Positions 33,991 to 42,729 of a DNA stretch of 64,000 bases are shown piece after piece; the stretch's first letter is position 1; every line of letters starts with the position of its first letter. The stretch is from NCBI RefSeq assembly GCF_022751215.1, contig NZ_JAICDG010000004.1, positions 434,001 through 498,000 on the forward strand, in the 5' to 3' direction. The translations under genes were made by a program, and so were the position numbers. This DNA is from Actinomadura terrae (GTDB lineage Bacteria > Actinomycetota > Actinomycetes > Streptosporangiales > Streptosporangiaceae). Below the pieces are notes generated by a model. It saw only the letters and a list, made by a program, of their open reading frames with translations. It made no database searches and was not told the DNA's origin.

Positions 33991-35303
33991 GGCTCCGGGT
34001 CCAGGCCGAGGGCCCGCGCGGTCACCGCGCCGAGCAGGATCGCGGTCAGCACGCAGGTCGGCCCGCCGAGGTCGGCGTAGAGGAAGTTGGTCAGCAGGAA
34101 CGCCATGGTCCCGGCGCCGATCAGCCAGAACGGGTCGCGGACGCGGCGCCGCGTCCACAGCCCGCCGAGGATCACCGCCACCAGCGCCGCGAACCCGGCG
34201 AACCCCGCGACGCCCTGCTCGGACAGGATCAGCAGGTACTCGTTGTGCGGCGACAGCAGCGGCTGGCGGACGTATCCGTTGACCGGGTCCTGCGTCTCGC
34301 TGCCGGACGACAGCTCGATCGTCGCGTAGGTGTCGCGGTAGGCGGGGAAGTTCTTCACGCCGACGCCGGTGAGCGGGTGGTCCTCCCAGATCCGTTCGGC
34401 CGCGCCCCACAGCAGGTACCGGTCGCTGACCGACTGGTCGGGGGAGGACGTGACGGCGCTCGCGATCGACCTGGACCGCGCGACCACCGCCTGCGCCCCG
34501 CCGCCGAGCCCCGCGACCACGACGAGCAGCAGCGCGGCGCAGCACGCCAGCGTCCGCACCGCGACCCACCGGTCGTAGACGACCAGCATCAGCACGGCGG
34601 CGGCGCCGAGCGCGAGCCAGGTGCCCCGGCTGAGCGCGCCCGCCAGCGCGACCGCCAGCACCCCGAGCCCGCCGAGCGCGGCGACGACCGCGACCGGCCC
34701 GTGCCGGGGCGCGTGCAGCGCGAACGCGGTCAGGATCAGGACGGCGAACCCGGCGACGACCGACAGCGCCATGACGTCGACGGCGCCGAACGTCCCGACC
34801 GCGCGGATCGCCCGCCCGTCGATCGTCGCGCCGTTCCCGCTCGTCGACTGCCAGATGCCGTAGGCCGCCTCCCCGAGACCGAGGAGCAGCACGGACGCGC
34901 AGACGATGCCGAGGTCGCGGCGGTCCCGGACGAGCAGCACGACCGCCAGCGGCACCAGCACGAAGATCTGGAGGCCGCGCGCGTAGCCGGGCAGGCTCGT
35001 CCCGATGTCGGACGAGCACACCGTGCTGACGCCGAGCCCGACCACCAGCGGCCCGAACGCGAGCGGCGCCGCGCGCGGCACCTCGACCCGCCGCGTCACG
35101 GCGAGGAACACCGCGAGTAGCACGAGCCCGGCGCTCGCGACGTCCCCGATCGTGACCTGCACCCCGTCGCCCGCCCCGGCTCCTCCGGCCGGAACGCCGA
35201 CGCACAGGACGGTCGCCGCGACCGGCCAGCTCGGCCGCCGCGCCCAGGCCGCGATCTCGGGCCTCGTCCAGACGGGGCGCGCGGCCACCGCGTGCGCGTT
35301 CAC
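33987..35303 (-). CDS. O-antigen ligase/polymerase-like protein (Wzy/WaaL domain)
   Basis: A 438-residue membrane protein with about 10-12 helices and a long extracellular loop with HPLTGVGVKNFPAY and SPHNEYLLILSEQG, the His-containing signature of the Wzy_C/O-antigen ligase family. It would polymerise the repeat units outside the membrane. It starts at GTG 35303 within the GTGA overlap of the sugar-transferase stop and ends inside the flippase start. Confidence 0.9.
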   Translation of the reverse strand: MNAHAVAARPVWTRPEIAAWARRPSWPVAATVLCVGVPAGGAGAGDGVQVTIGDVASAGLVLLAVFLAVTRRVEVPRAAPLAFGPLVVGLGVSTVCSSDIGTSLPGYARGLQIFVLVPLAVVLLVRDRRDLGIVCASVLLLGLGEAAYGIWQSTSGNGATIDGRAIRAVGTFGAVDVMALSVVAGFAVLILTAFALHAPRHGPVAVVAALGGLGVLAVALAGALSRGTWLALGAAAVLMLVVYDRWVAVRTLACCAALLLVVVAGLGGGAQAVVARSRSIASAVTSSPDQSVSDRYLLWGAAERIWEDHPLTGVGVKNFPAYRDTYATIELSSGSETQDPVNGYVRQPLLSPHNEYLLILSEQGVAGFAGFAALVAVILGGLWTRRRVRDPFWLIGAGTMAFLLTNFLYADLGGPTCVLTAILLGAVTARALGLDPEP

Positions 35304-36739
35304 CCGGGGTCCCGGCAGAGCAGGGCCCGCGCGGTCAGCAGCAGTATCCGCAGGTCGGACGCGAACGACCAGTGGTCGATGTAGTGGTTGTCCAGGCGCG
35401 CCCGCAGTTCGATGGACGTGTCGCCCCGGAACCCGTGCACCTGCGCCCAGCCCGTCATCCCCACCGGGACGCGGTGCCGCAGCCGGTAGCCGGGGCACGT
35501 CCGGGAGAACTGCTCGACGAAATGCGGACGTTCCGGGCGCGGCCCGACCAGGCTCATGTCGCCCCGGACGACGTTCCACAGCTGCGGCAGCTCGTCGAAG
35601 GAGGAGCGCCGCAGGAACCGTCCGACGGGGCCGACGCGGTCGTCGTCCTCGACCGTCCAGCGGGTGTCGGACTCCTCCTCGTCCACCGGCTTCAGCGTGC
35701 GGAACTTCAGCAGCACGAACTCCTCGCCGCCGAGCCCGACCCGCCGCTGCCGGAACAGCACGCCGCGCCCGCCCTCCAGCCGGACGGCCAGCGCGCACGC
35801 CGCGAGCAGCGGCGCGGCGAAGACCAGCAGCAGGCTCGCCACCACGAGGTCGAACACGCGTTTGGCGAGCCGGGCGCCCGGCTCGCGCAGCGGCCAGTCC
35901 ACCCGCGCGCACGGCAGCCCGGCGAGGTACTCGCGCCGCGCCGCCGCCACCGGCACGACGTCCGAGGGCGGCTGGACGAGCAGGGTCTCGCAGGCCAGCC
36001 CGAACGCGACGCGCAGCACCGCGTCCAGCCGTCCGGCGCCGATGTCCTCGGCGACGACCATGACCGTGTCGGCGCCGTGGTCGCGGACGAGCGCGGGCAG
36101 GTCGGTGGTCTCGCCGAGCACGGGCAGCGTGGCCGCCGCGTCCGACAGGCCCGCCGTGACCTGCCCGACCGGCACCAGCCCGAACTCGCCGCGCACCCGC
36201 AGCAGGTGCACGACGTGCGCGGCGGCCGCGCCGGTGCCGACGACCAGCGCGAGCCGCGCGCGGGTGCGGCGGCACCGGTAGGTCCGGACGGCGGCGTGCG
36301 CGACCGCGCGGGCCCCGAGCGACAGCGCGCACGCGACCACCCCGATCCAGACCACCGTGAACCAGGACGAGCCGGGCAGCAGCGCCGCGACCAGCACCCC
36401 GGCGGCCAGCGCCCGGACGAGCAGCGGGCGCAGGTCGGCCAGCAGCGAGGGGCAGCGCCTGACCCGGTACAGCCCGCCCGCCGCGTTCAGCCCGACCACC
36501 ACCACCGCCGCGAGCATCGAGGGTCCCCTGGCCGGGACCTGGAGGGAGGCGACCGCCGTCGAGGCGGCCCAGCCGTCGGCGAGCGCGAGGCACGCCGGAT
36601 ACAACCGGGCGAGCAGGCGGGACCCGGCCGCGCGGCGGGCGGGCAGCAGGGGCAGGGCGGCGGCGTCCCCGGACGTGGGAGAGAGATCCGAGCGGGGCGC
36701 CCCCGGGTCGAGGGATGCGCTCAGCCCCTGGGCTCTCAT
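35300..36739 (-). CDS. Priming sugar transferase (undecaprenyl-phosphate hexose-1-phosphate transferase)
   Basis: A 479-residue polyisoprenyl-phosphate transferase of the WbaP/CpsE class. Several N-terminal helices and a CoA-binding-like domain (VVGTGAAAAHVV) precede the catalytic C-terminal domain with KFRTL, SSFDELPQLWNV and MSLVGPRPERP. It attaches the first sugar phosphate to undecaprenyl phosphate and so begins repeat-unit assembly. It is the first gene of the seven-gene operon that ends at 28347, and all gene junctions except the last two are overlaps. Confidence 0.95.
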   Translation of the reverse strand: MRAQGLSASLDPGAPRSDLSPTSGDAAALPLLPARRAAGSRLLARLYPACLALADGWAASTAVASLQVPARGPSMLAAVVVVGLNAAGGLYRVRRCPSLLADLRPLLVRALAAGVLVAALLPGSSWFTVVWIGVVACALSLGARAVAHAAVRTYRCRRTRARLALVVGTGAAAAHVVHLLRVRGEFGLVPVGQVTAGLSDAAATLPVLGETTDLPALVRDHGADTVMVVAEDIGAGRLDAVLRVAFGLACETLLVQPPSDVVPVAAARREYLAGLPCARVDWPLREPGARLAKRVFDLVVASLLLVFAAPLLAACALAVRLEGGRGVLFRQRRVGLGGEEFVLLKFRTLKPVDEEESDTRWTVEDDDRVGPVGRFLRRSSFDELPQLWNVVRGDMSLVGPRPERPHFVEQFSRTCPGYRLRHRVPVGMTGWAQVHGFRGDTSIELRARLDNHYIDHWSFASDLRILLLTARALLCRDPG

Positions 36740-37293
36740 TGACTCACCACTTTCCCTACCGCCGAATACGGGGACACACGAGCGCCACGATCAGCATCGC
36801 AGCACACCGCGGCACAGATCACCGCTCTTTAACGAAGGGCGCCCCAACCTTGAATAGAAGATCAACACAGGTCGGAAGCCCCAGCTCACAGCTCGTTTCA
36901 CCGATTCACCCACCGGACACCCGCCCCCGGGCAATCTTCCTTCCAAACCCTTTACCGGTGCCGCTGCGTCCCCCTTTCAGAGGAATGGGAGAAATGCACG
37001 ACAAGGCGGCACGACCGCCGCGCCGACACCGCACGTCCCCCAGGGCGGGGCGACACGTCCGGCACGGCGGGGGCGACACGTCCCGACACGGCGGCAGGGC
37101 GCCGTACCTGGGGCGACACGGTCATGGAAAGATCCAGGAACCGGTCCCGTACCACGAACCTTCGGGGCACGATGGGCGTCACAAGGGATCGGACGCGAAA
37201 CCCGGCCGCCGGCCGGGCATGAGACTCGTTCCGTAGGCGGTCGTGTCGCGGGTCCCCCGCTTGCGTGACCCGCGTTGCTGATGAGGGAGAACG
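36740..37293. other. 554-bp non-coding region between the exopolysaccharide operon and the L,D-transpeptidase gene
   Basis: No convincing gene was found. The side next to the sugar transferase is comparatively AT-rich and should hold the operon promoter. The centre has three GGGGCGACACG repeats. Next to the transpeptidase are two hairpins: CCCGGCC-GCC-GGCCGGG at 37201-37217, and CGCGGGTC / GACCCGCG at 37247-37274 with a 12-base loop. No riboswitch consensus was recognised. Confidence 0.6.
37047..37120. repeat. Three exact 11-bp direct repeats GGGGCGACACG
   Basis: Copies are at 37047-37057, 37070-37080 and 37110-37120. Two are followed by TCC; a further partial CGACACG lies at 37084-37090. 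They sit in the shared upstream region of two cell-envelope transcription units and could be binding sites for one regulator. Confidence 0.6.
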
Positions 37294-38526
37294 GTGCGAG
37301 GTAAGGCCTTGGTGCTGGCGCTGGTCATGGGGCTGGCGGCGGCGTGCGGCGGCAGTGACGGTACGGGCGGCACCACCGCCAAGGGCGGCGAGGAGGGGGC
37401 GCCCCAGGTGGCGATCACCCCGGCGAACGGCGACGCCCGCGCCCGCCCGGACGCGGGGATCACGGTCACCGCGTCCGGCGGGACGCTGAGCACGGTGTCG
37501 GTCAAGCTGAAGGACGCCGACATCCCCGGGACGCTGTCCCCCGACAAGAAGACGTGGCGCTCCACCTGGACGCTGATGCCCGGCAGCCGCTACCAGGTGT
37601 CGGCGACCGCGACGGCTCCCAAGGGCAAGACCACGACCGCGACCAGCGCGTTCCGCACGTCCAAGGCGACCGCCGCGACGACGATCAACAACGTGATCCC
37701 GAGCCCGAACGAGACGGTCGGTACCGGGATGCCGGTCTTCGTCCAGTTCAGCAAAGAGGTCCCGGTCAAGGCCCGGCCCGCGGTGGAGCGCGCCATCGAG
37801 ATCTCCTCGACGACGCCGACCGAGGGCGCCTGGCGCTGGCTGAGCGCGGGCGAGTCGTTCAACGGCCTCCCCTCGGTCGTGTTCCGGCCGAAGCAGCCGT
37901 GGGCGCCGCACCAGCGCGTCTCCGTCACCGTCCACTACGCGGGCCTGAAGATCGGCGACAACGTCTTCGGCGACAAGGACGTGAAGCGCACGTTCCGTGT
38001 CGGCGACTCCCACACGATCAGCATCAGCGCCAAGACGCACAAGCTGATCGTCAAGAAGAACGGCGGCACGGTCCGCTCCTGGGGCGTGAGCCTCGGCGCG
38101 GGCGGCGACCGGCAGGCCGACGGCGTCGACCACCTGCTCACCACCAGCGGCGTCCACCTCACGATGGACCGCAGCCGCCTGGAGCGCATGCGCCCGCCCG
38201 GCAAGAAGAAGGGCGACCCGGGCTGGTACGACGAGCAGGTCCCGTGGGCGACCCGCATCTCCAACAGCGGCGAGTACATCCACCAGAACATGGACGACCC
38301 GACCTGCCTCGGTAACCGCAATTGCAGCCACGGCTGCGTCCGCTCCCCCGCGAACGCCGCGCAGTGGTTCTACAACTGGGCCTACCGCGGCGACATGGTC
38401 ACCATCACCGGGACCAAGCGCGACCTCCACTGGACGAACGGCTGGGGCTACTGGCAGATGCCCTTCACCAAGTGGACGTCGGGCAGCGCGCTCGGCAAGC
38501 CGGTGACCACCACCAAGTCCGCCTGA
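37294..38526 (+). CDS. L,D-transpeptidase lipoprotein (Ig-like domain plus YkuD)
   Basis: A 410-residue envelope enzyme. The N-terminus is a short signal ending in a lipobox-like LAAAC. Residues ~35-240 form Ig-like domains (VAITPANGD, VIPSPNETVG), and the C-terminal YkuD domain has the catalytic SHGCVR with the upstream His in EYIHQN. It makes 3-3 crosslinks in peptidoglycan, as mycobacterial LdtA/B-type enzymes do. GTG 37294 follows GAGGGAG. It is divergent from the exopolysaccharide operon. Confidence 0.95.
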   Translation: MRGKALVLALVMGLAAACGGSDGTGGTTAKGGEEGAPQVAITPANGDARARPDAGITVTASGGTLSTVSVKLKDADIPGTLSPDKKTWRSTWTLMPGSRYQVSATATAPKGKTTTATSAFRTSKATAATTINNVIPSPNETVGTGMPVFVQFSKEVPVKARPAVERAIEISSTTPTEGAWRWLSAGESFNGLPSVVFRPKQPWAPHQRVSVTVHYAGLKIGDNVFGDKDVKRTFRVGDSHTISISAKTHKLIVKKNGGTVRSWGVSLGAGGDRQADGVDHLLTTSGVHLTMDRSRLERMRPPGKKKGDPGWYDEQVPWATRISNSGEYIHQNMDDPTCLGNRNCSHGCVRSPANAAQWFYNWAYRGDMVTITGTKRDLHWTNGWGYWQMPFTKWTSGSALGKPVTTTKSA

Positions 38527-38530
38527 GCCG

Positions 38531-39118
38531 ATGGATTTCTGGAGCGGCCGGCGCGTGCGGCTGCGCGGAATCGAACCCGAGGACTGGGAGGCGTTCAAGG
38601 AGTTCGACGCCCATTCCGCGGACATGCGCGGCGGCGACATGCTGCACCCGCCGCGCTCGGACGAGGGCTACCGCCGATGGGCCCTGGAGGAGGCGATCCA
38701 CCGGCCGGACAGGGACGAGTTCCGGCTGGCCATCGCCACCGTGCCGGACGGCGCGCTCGTCGGGAACGTGAACACCGTGGACGCCGACCCGAGGGCGGGG
38801 CGCTTCGGCTACGGCATCGCGATCGGCCACCGGTACCAGCGGCGCGGATACGCCCGCGAGGCCGTCGAGTTGCTGCTCGCCTTCATGTTCGGTGAACGCC
38901 GCTACCACAAGTGCGAGGTCGGGGTCTACGCGTTCAACGAGCCCTCACTGCGGCTGCACCGCTCCCTCGGTTTCGTCGTGGAGGGGCGGCTGCGCGACCA
39001 CGAGTATTTCGCGGGCGCCCATCACGACCTGGTTCTACTGGGGCTGACCGCCGCCGAGTTCGCCGAGCGCCGTCCGTTCCCGGCGCTTCCCGATGTCAAC
39101 GGTGGCTCAGCACGTTGA
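38531..39118 (+). CDS. GNAT N-acetyltransferase
   Basis: A 195-residue RimJ/RimL-type acetyltransferase. The acetyl-CoA site reads GIAIGHRYQRRGYAREAVELL, with NEPSLRLHRSLGFVVEGRLRD as the closing motif. It starts four bases after the transpeptidase stop, so it is probably co-transcribed. Its last 23 bases overlap the convergent VOC gene. Acceptor unknown; protein N-termini or small amines are possible. Confidence 0.93.
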   Translation: MDFWSGRRVRLRGIEPEDWEAFKEFDAHSADMRGGDMLHPPRSDEGYRRWALEEAIHRPDRDEFRLAIATVPDGALVGNVNTVDADPRAGRFGYGIAIGHRYQRRGYAREAVELLLAFMFGERRYHKCEVGVYAFNEPSLRLHRSLGFVVEGRLRDHEYFAGAHHDLVLLGLTAAEFAERRPFPALPDVNGGSAR

Positions 39119-39443
39119 CGACCTTTCCGTTGGGGTCGCGGACGAAGAAGCGCCGCACCCCCCATTCCTCGTCCTGGAGGGGATGGACGATCTCGGCGCC
39201 GCTCGCCCGGACGGCGTCGTAGGCGGCGTCCACGTCGTCCACCTCGACGCTCATGTCGGGGACGACCGGCGCCGTGGCGTCCTCGGTCATGACGCTCACC
39301 TGCGCCAGCGGCGTGGACGGCGAGGCCAGTGTCACGATCCAGCCGTGGTTCATGACCTCCTCGAACCCGAGCAGGCCGTAGAACTCCCGGCTCTCGTCCA
39401 CGGCCTGCGACCGGACGTTGGGCACGACACGACGAACGGTCAT
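39096..39443 (-). CDS. VOC-superfamily (glyoxalase/bleomycin-resistance-like) protein
   Basis: A 115-residue protein with two beta-alpha-beta-beta-beta modules: VRRVVPNVRSQAVDESREFY in the first, and the closing RRFFVRDPNGKVVNVLSHR. It lacks a strong set of metal ligands typical of glyoxalase I, so it may bind a ligand instead of catalysing. ATG 39443. It is convergent with and overlaps the GNAT gene. Confidence 0.88.
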   Translation of the reverse strand: MTVRRVVPNVRSQAVDESREFYGLLGFEEVMNHGWIVTLASPSTPLAQVSVMTEDATAPVVPDMSVEVDDVDAAYDAVRASGAEIVHPLQDEEWGVRRFFVRDPNGKVVNVLSHR

Positions 39444-39523
39444 CGACGACTCCACGAGGCAGCGGGTTTCCAGGGGCCAGCGGCACGGCCAAGCCCAGCT
39501 CAACGCTATCGCGCGCGGTCCGC

Positions 39524-39952
39524 CTAGGCGCGGAGGGCCTCGGTGGTGGCGCGGGCCAGGGCGAGCAGCTCGTCGTGGCGCGCGGACGGCCCGGACGTGA
39601 GCCGCCCCGCGATCGCGGCGGTGACCGCCGTCCGGAACCGGGCGACCAGCTCCACGCCCTCGTCGGCGAGCGACACCCGGGTCACCCGGCGGTCGTCCGG
39701 ATCGGGCCGCCGCTGCACCAGCGCGCGCCGCTCCAGCCGGTCGACCAGTCCGGTGACGTTGGTCTTGTCGCAGTTCAGCCGGTGCGCGAGCTCGCCGTGG
39801 GTCAGCTCCTGAGGGGCCACCAGCGTGAGCAGCTGGGCCTGCTGCGGGGTGAGGCCGAGGTCGCGGCTCACGACGCCCCTGATCCCCTCGACCACGCACG
39901 CCAGTTCGAGCAGGGCTTCGGCGACCTCCCGATCGCCCGCTGGACGGCTCAT
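39524..39952 (-). CDS. MarR-family regulator
   Basis: A 142-residue winged-helix repressor with LTHGELAHRLNCDKTNVTGLVDRLE as recognition helix, and DDRRVTRVSLADEG as the wing. It is divergent from the SDR at 40037. The 84 bases between the starts contain two long imperfect direct repeats that overlap a consensus-like -35, so it probably represses both genes and releases on binding a small phenolic or other ligand. Confidence 0.94.
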   Translation of the reverse strand: MSRPAGDREVAEALLELACVVEGIRGVVSRDLGLTPQQAQLLTLVAPQELTHGELAHRLNCDKTNVTGLVDRLERRALVQRRPDPDDRRVTRVSLADEGVELVARFRTAVTAAIAGRLTSGPSARHDELLALARATTEALRA

Positions 39953-39965
39953 GCGCCGAGACTAC

Positions 39966-40030
39966 TTGACAGTCCATGATGTCCACTATTTAGTAGATGA
40001 TCTCAACAGTTCATGACATCGACTATTTGG
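39966..40030. promoter_or_regulatory. MarR/SDR divergent promoter with duplicated operator
   Basis: Two 25-base direct repeats, 39969-39993 and 40006-40030, agree at 20 of 25 positions; both contain CATGA and ACTATTT. The first overlaps TTGACA (39966-39971), the -35 toward the SDR, with a weak -10 near 39989. The second lies over an upstream ATG (40013), which argues that the SDR starts at 40037. Confidence 0.6.
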
Positions 40031-40036
40031 AGCATC

Positions 40037-40774
40037 ATGGGGACGCGGACACCCGACCGGGTCGCGGTCGTGACCGGGGGCTCGCGCGGGATCGGCCGGG
40101 CGACCGCGCTGCGGCTGGCCGCCGCCGGGACGGCGGTCGTCGTGAACTACCGGTCGGACGCCGCCGCCGCGGAGCGGGTCGCCGCCGACATCGAGGCGGG
40201 CGGCGGGCGCGCCACGACGGCGCAGGCGGACGTCGCGTCACCGGCGGAGCTGCGCGTCCTGCTCGACACTGCCGAGCGGCGCTACGGCGGCCTGGACGTG
40301 CTGGTCCACAACGCCGGCGGCTACGTCCGGGGGCCGCTGGAGGACGCCACCGACGACGATTACACGCGGGCGTTCGCGCTGAACGCCCACGCGACCTTCC
40401 ACGTCCTGCGCGAGGCCGGGCGCCGGATGCGCGACGGCGGCCGGATCGTGTTCGTCTCGACGGCGGCCACCGTCCTCACCCCGCCGACCCAGGCCCTGTA
40501 CGCGGCGGGCAAGGTCGCCGGGGAGCACCTCGTCCGGACGTTCGCCCGCGAGATCGGCGGGCGCGGCATCACGGTCAACAGCGTCCTGCCGGGACCGACG
40601 GAGACCGAGGGGTTCGCCGCGTCCGGCGCCCCGGTCGAGCAGCTCGTCGCGCAGACCCCGCTCGGCCGGCTCGGCAGGCCGGAGGACATCGCCGAGGTCA
40701 TCGGCTTCCTCGCCTCGGACGCGGCCCGCTGGATCACCGGCAAGAACATCGTCGCCGACGGCGGCCTGTCCTGA
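40037..40774 (+). CDS. Short-chain dehydrogenase/reductase, FabG-like
   Basis: A 245-residue classical SDR with TGGSRGIG for the cofactor, HNAGG, catalytic Ser in VFVSTAA, and YAAGK. The start at 40037 has TTGGAG five bases upstream and avoids the operator that covers the earlier ATG at 40013. Probably an NADPH-dependent ketoreductase induced when the divergent MarR repressor is released. Substrate unknown. Confidence 0.94.
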   Translation: MGTRTPDRVAVVTGGSRGIGRATALRLAAAGTAVVVNYRSDAAAAERVAADIEAGGGRATTAQADVASPAELRVLLDTAERRYGGLDVLVHNAGGYVRGPLEDATDDDYTRAFALNAHATFHVLREAGRRMRDGGRIVFVSTAATVLTPPTQALYAAGKVAGEHLVRTFAREIGGRGITVNSVLPGPTETEGFAASGAPVEQLVAQTPLGRLGRPEDIAEVIGFLASDAARWITGKNIVADGGLS

Positions 40775-40791
40775 CCCGCCCACCTCGATCG

Positions 40792-41454
40792 TCAGTCGCG
40801 GGGGCGGACGAGGCCGTGGTCGAAGGCGAAGACGACCGCCTGGATCCGGTCGCGCAGGTCGAGCTTGGCGAGGACCCGCTTCACATGCGTCTTGGTCGTC
40901 GCCTCGCCGATGTGGAGGCGGACGGAGATCTCCGCGTTGGACAGGCCGCGCGCCATCAGCAGCAGCACCTCGTGCTCGCGACCCGTGAGCCGGTCCAGGC
41001 GGCGCCGCACCCCGGCGTCCGGCGGGGCGGGCGAGGTGCGGGCGAACTCGGCGAGGAGCCGCCGCGTCACCGAGGGGCCGAGCAGCCCCTCGCCCGAGGC
41101 GACGGTCCGCACGCCCTCGACCAGCGTCTCGGGCGGGGTGCGCTTGAGCAGGAACCCGCAGGCCCCGGCGCGGACGGCGGCGAACACGTACTCGTCCAGT
41201 TCGAAGGTGGTCAGCACCAGCACCCGGGACGCCGGGTGCCGGGCGGCGATCTCGGCGGTGGCGGCGACGCCGTCCATGACGGGCATGCGGACGTCCATCA
41301 GGACCACGTCCGGCGCGAGCGCGGCGGTGCTCCGGACGGCCTGCGCGCCGTCGGACGCCTCCCCGACGACCGTGATGTCGGGCTGGGTCTGGAGCATCAT
41401 GCGCAGGCCGCCGCGCATCAGCTCCTCGTCGTCGGCCAGCAGGACGCGGATCAC
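40792..41454 (-). CDS. NarL/FixJ-family response regulator
   Basis: A 220-residue regulator with receiver domain (phosphoacceptor Asp in LMDVRMPVMDG, acidic pair DDEE, Lys in LLKRTPP) and a C-terminal LuxR-type helix-turn-helix (LTGREHEVLLLMARGLSNAEIS). Its ATG overlaps the histidine-kinase stop by four bases, so the pair forms one two-component system. Likely targets are its own operon or the divergently transcribed membrane hydrolase. Confidence 0.96.
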   Translation of the reverse strand: MIRVLLADDEELMRGGLRMMLQTQPDITVVGEASDGAQAVRSTAALAPDVVLMDVRMPVMDGVAATAEIAARHPASRVLVLTTFELDEYVFAAVRAGACGFLLKRTPPETLVEGVRTVASGEGLLGPSVTRRLLAEFARTSPAPPDAGVRRRLDRLTGREHEVLLLMARGLSNAEISVRLHIGEATTKTHVKRVLAKLDLRDRIQAVVFAFDHGLVRPRD

Positions 41455-42596
41455 GCGACGGTCCGCACGGTGAGGGGGACGCGGGCCTCGACGCGCCAGC
41501 CGCCGTCCGGGCCGGGGCCCGCCTGGAACGTCCCGCCGAGGCGGGCGGCGCGCTCGCTCATCCCGGCGAGCCCCCGGCCAGGCGCGGCGGGCACACCGGC
41601 GCCGTCGTCGGTGACCGTCACGCCCACGCCGTCGTCCACACCAGAAACCTCGATCCGCACCGTGCGGGCCGACGCGTGCCGGACCACGTTGGTGAGCGAC
41701 TCCTGGACGATGCGGTGCAGCGTCTGGACGACGGGCTCCTCGACCGGCGGCAGCTCGCCGTCCACGACGAGGTCGGCGCGCAGGCCCGGCGGGAGCCCGA
41801 CGACCAGGCCGCGCAGCGCGGAGGCCAGGTCGGGCGGGTCCGGCGGTCCGGCGCCGTCCAGCAGCCCGAGGACGCGGTCGAGGTCGCCGAGCGCGGCGCG
41901 GCCCGTCTCCTCGATGCTGCCGAGCGAGCGGCGCACGTCCTCGTGGACGACACCGGAGGCGCCGAGGGCCAGCCGGGCCGCTCCGGCGTGGGTGACCATG
42001 ACCGTGACGGCGTGCCCGACGGCGTCGTGCAGCTCGCGCGCCATCCGGGCCCGCTCGTCGGCGAGCGTCCGGCGCTGGAGGGCCGCGACCCGCTCGGCCT
42101 CGTGCGCCTGCAACGCCGTGGCCGCCTCCCAGCGCGAACGCGCCGCCTCACCGGCGAGCAGCGCGCCGCCGTGCAGGAGCGCGCCGAGCACGAGGGCCGA
42201 GGTCCCCTGCGTCGCGAGCCCGGCGAGCGCCGCCGCGACCGGGACGGCGGCGAGCCGCGCGGTGTGCGGGCGCGGCCGGGTCTGCGCGACCATCGTCAAC
42301 GCCAGCGCGGACGCCGCCGACAGGTTGGTGAACGGCTCCCCGGCGAGGGCCGTCGCGGCGGTGGCCCCCGCCGAGGCCCACAGCGCGGTCGCGGGCGCGA
42401 AGCGGCGTCCGGCGATCGCGGCGAACCACACGACGGCTGCGGCGCGGGTGACGAGGGGCCCGCCGAGCACCGACGCGGTGGCGTCGGACTCCCCGATCGC
42501 GATGGTCGCCGACACGTAGGCGACGAGCAGGTCGAGGGCGACCCAGCGCCACCGGCGGTCGGCGTCCCGGTCCGGGCCCCACCGGCGAAGGTCCAT
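41451..42596 (-). CDS. Sensor histidine kinase (HisKA_3 / NarX-DesK type)
   Basis: A 381-residue membrane kinase. About five N-terminal helices occupy residues 20-150, with very short extracellular loops, so the signal is probably sensed in the membrane. A coiled-coil then leads to the H-box ARELHDAVGHAVTVM, the N-box QESLTNVVRHA and the G-box DDGAGVPAAPGRGLAGM. It phosphorylates the response regulator encoded next. It is divergent from the proline-iminopeptidase-like gene. Confidence 0.95.
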   Translation of the reverse strand: MDLRRWGPDRDADRRWRWVALDLLVAYVSATIAIGESDATASVLGGPLVTRAAAVVWFAAIAGRRFAPATALWASAGATAATALAGEPFTNLSAASALALTMVAQTRPRPHTARLAAVPVAAALAGLATQGTSALVLGALLHGGALLAGEAARSRWEAATALQAHEAERVAALQRRTLADERARMARELHDAVGHAVTVMVTHAGAARLALGASGVVHEDVRRSLGSIEETGRAALGDLDRVLGLLDGAGPPDPPDLASALRGLVVGLPPGLRADLVVDGELPPVEEPVVQTLHRIVQESLTNVVRHASARTVRIEVSGVDDGVGVTVTDDGAGVPAAPGRGLAGMSERAARLGGTFQAGPGPDGGWRVEARVPLTVRTVA

Positions 42597-42729
42597 GGCG
42601 GTCAGCGTACGGAACGTCCGTGATCTGCGGAATCACCCCGGCTGAGGACGTCTCGTCCCCCTCCGGGGGGACCAACCTCATCCCGCCTGAAGGACGACCG
42701 CGCCCCACGCCCGTTCTTAGCGTCGCGGC

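Noticed and set aside
36740..37293. A c-di-AMP (ydaO) riboswitch upstream of the L,D-transpeptidase
   Set aside because: The region has hairpins, but I could not find the conserved ydaO sequence blocks.
38560..38585. A GGAATCGAACCC stretch resembling the T-arm of a tRNA
   Set aside because: It lies inside well-supported GNAT codons and no acceptor or anticodon stems can be formed around it.
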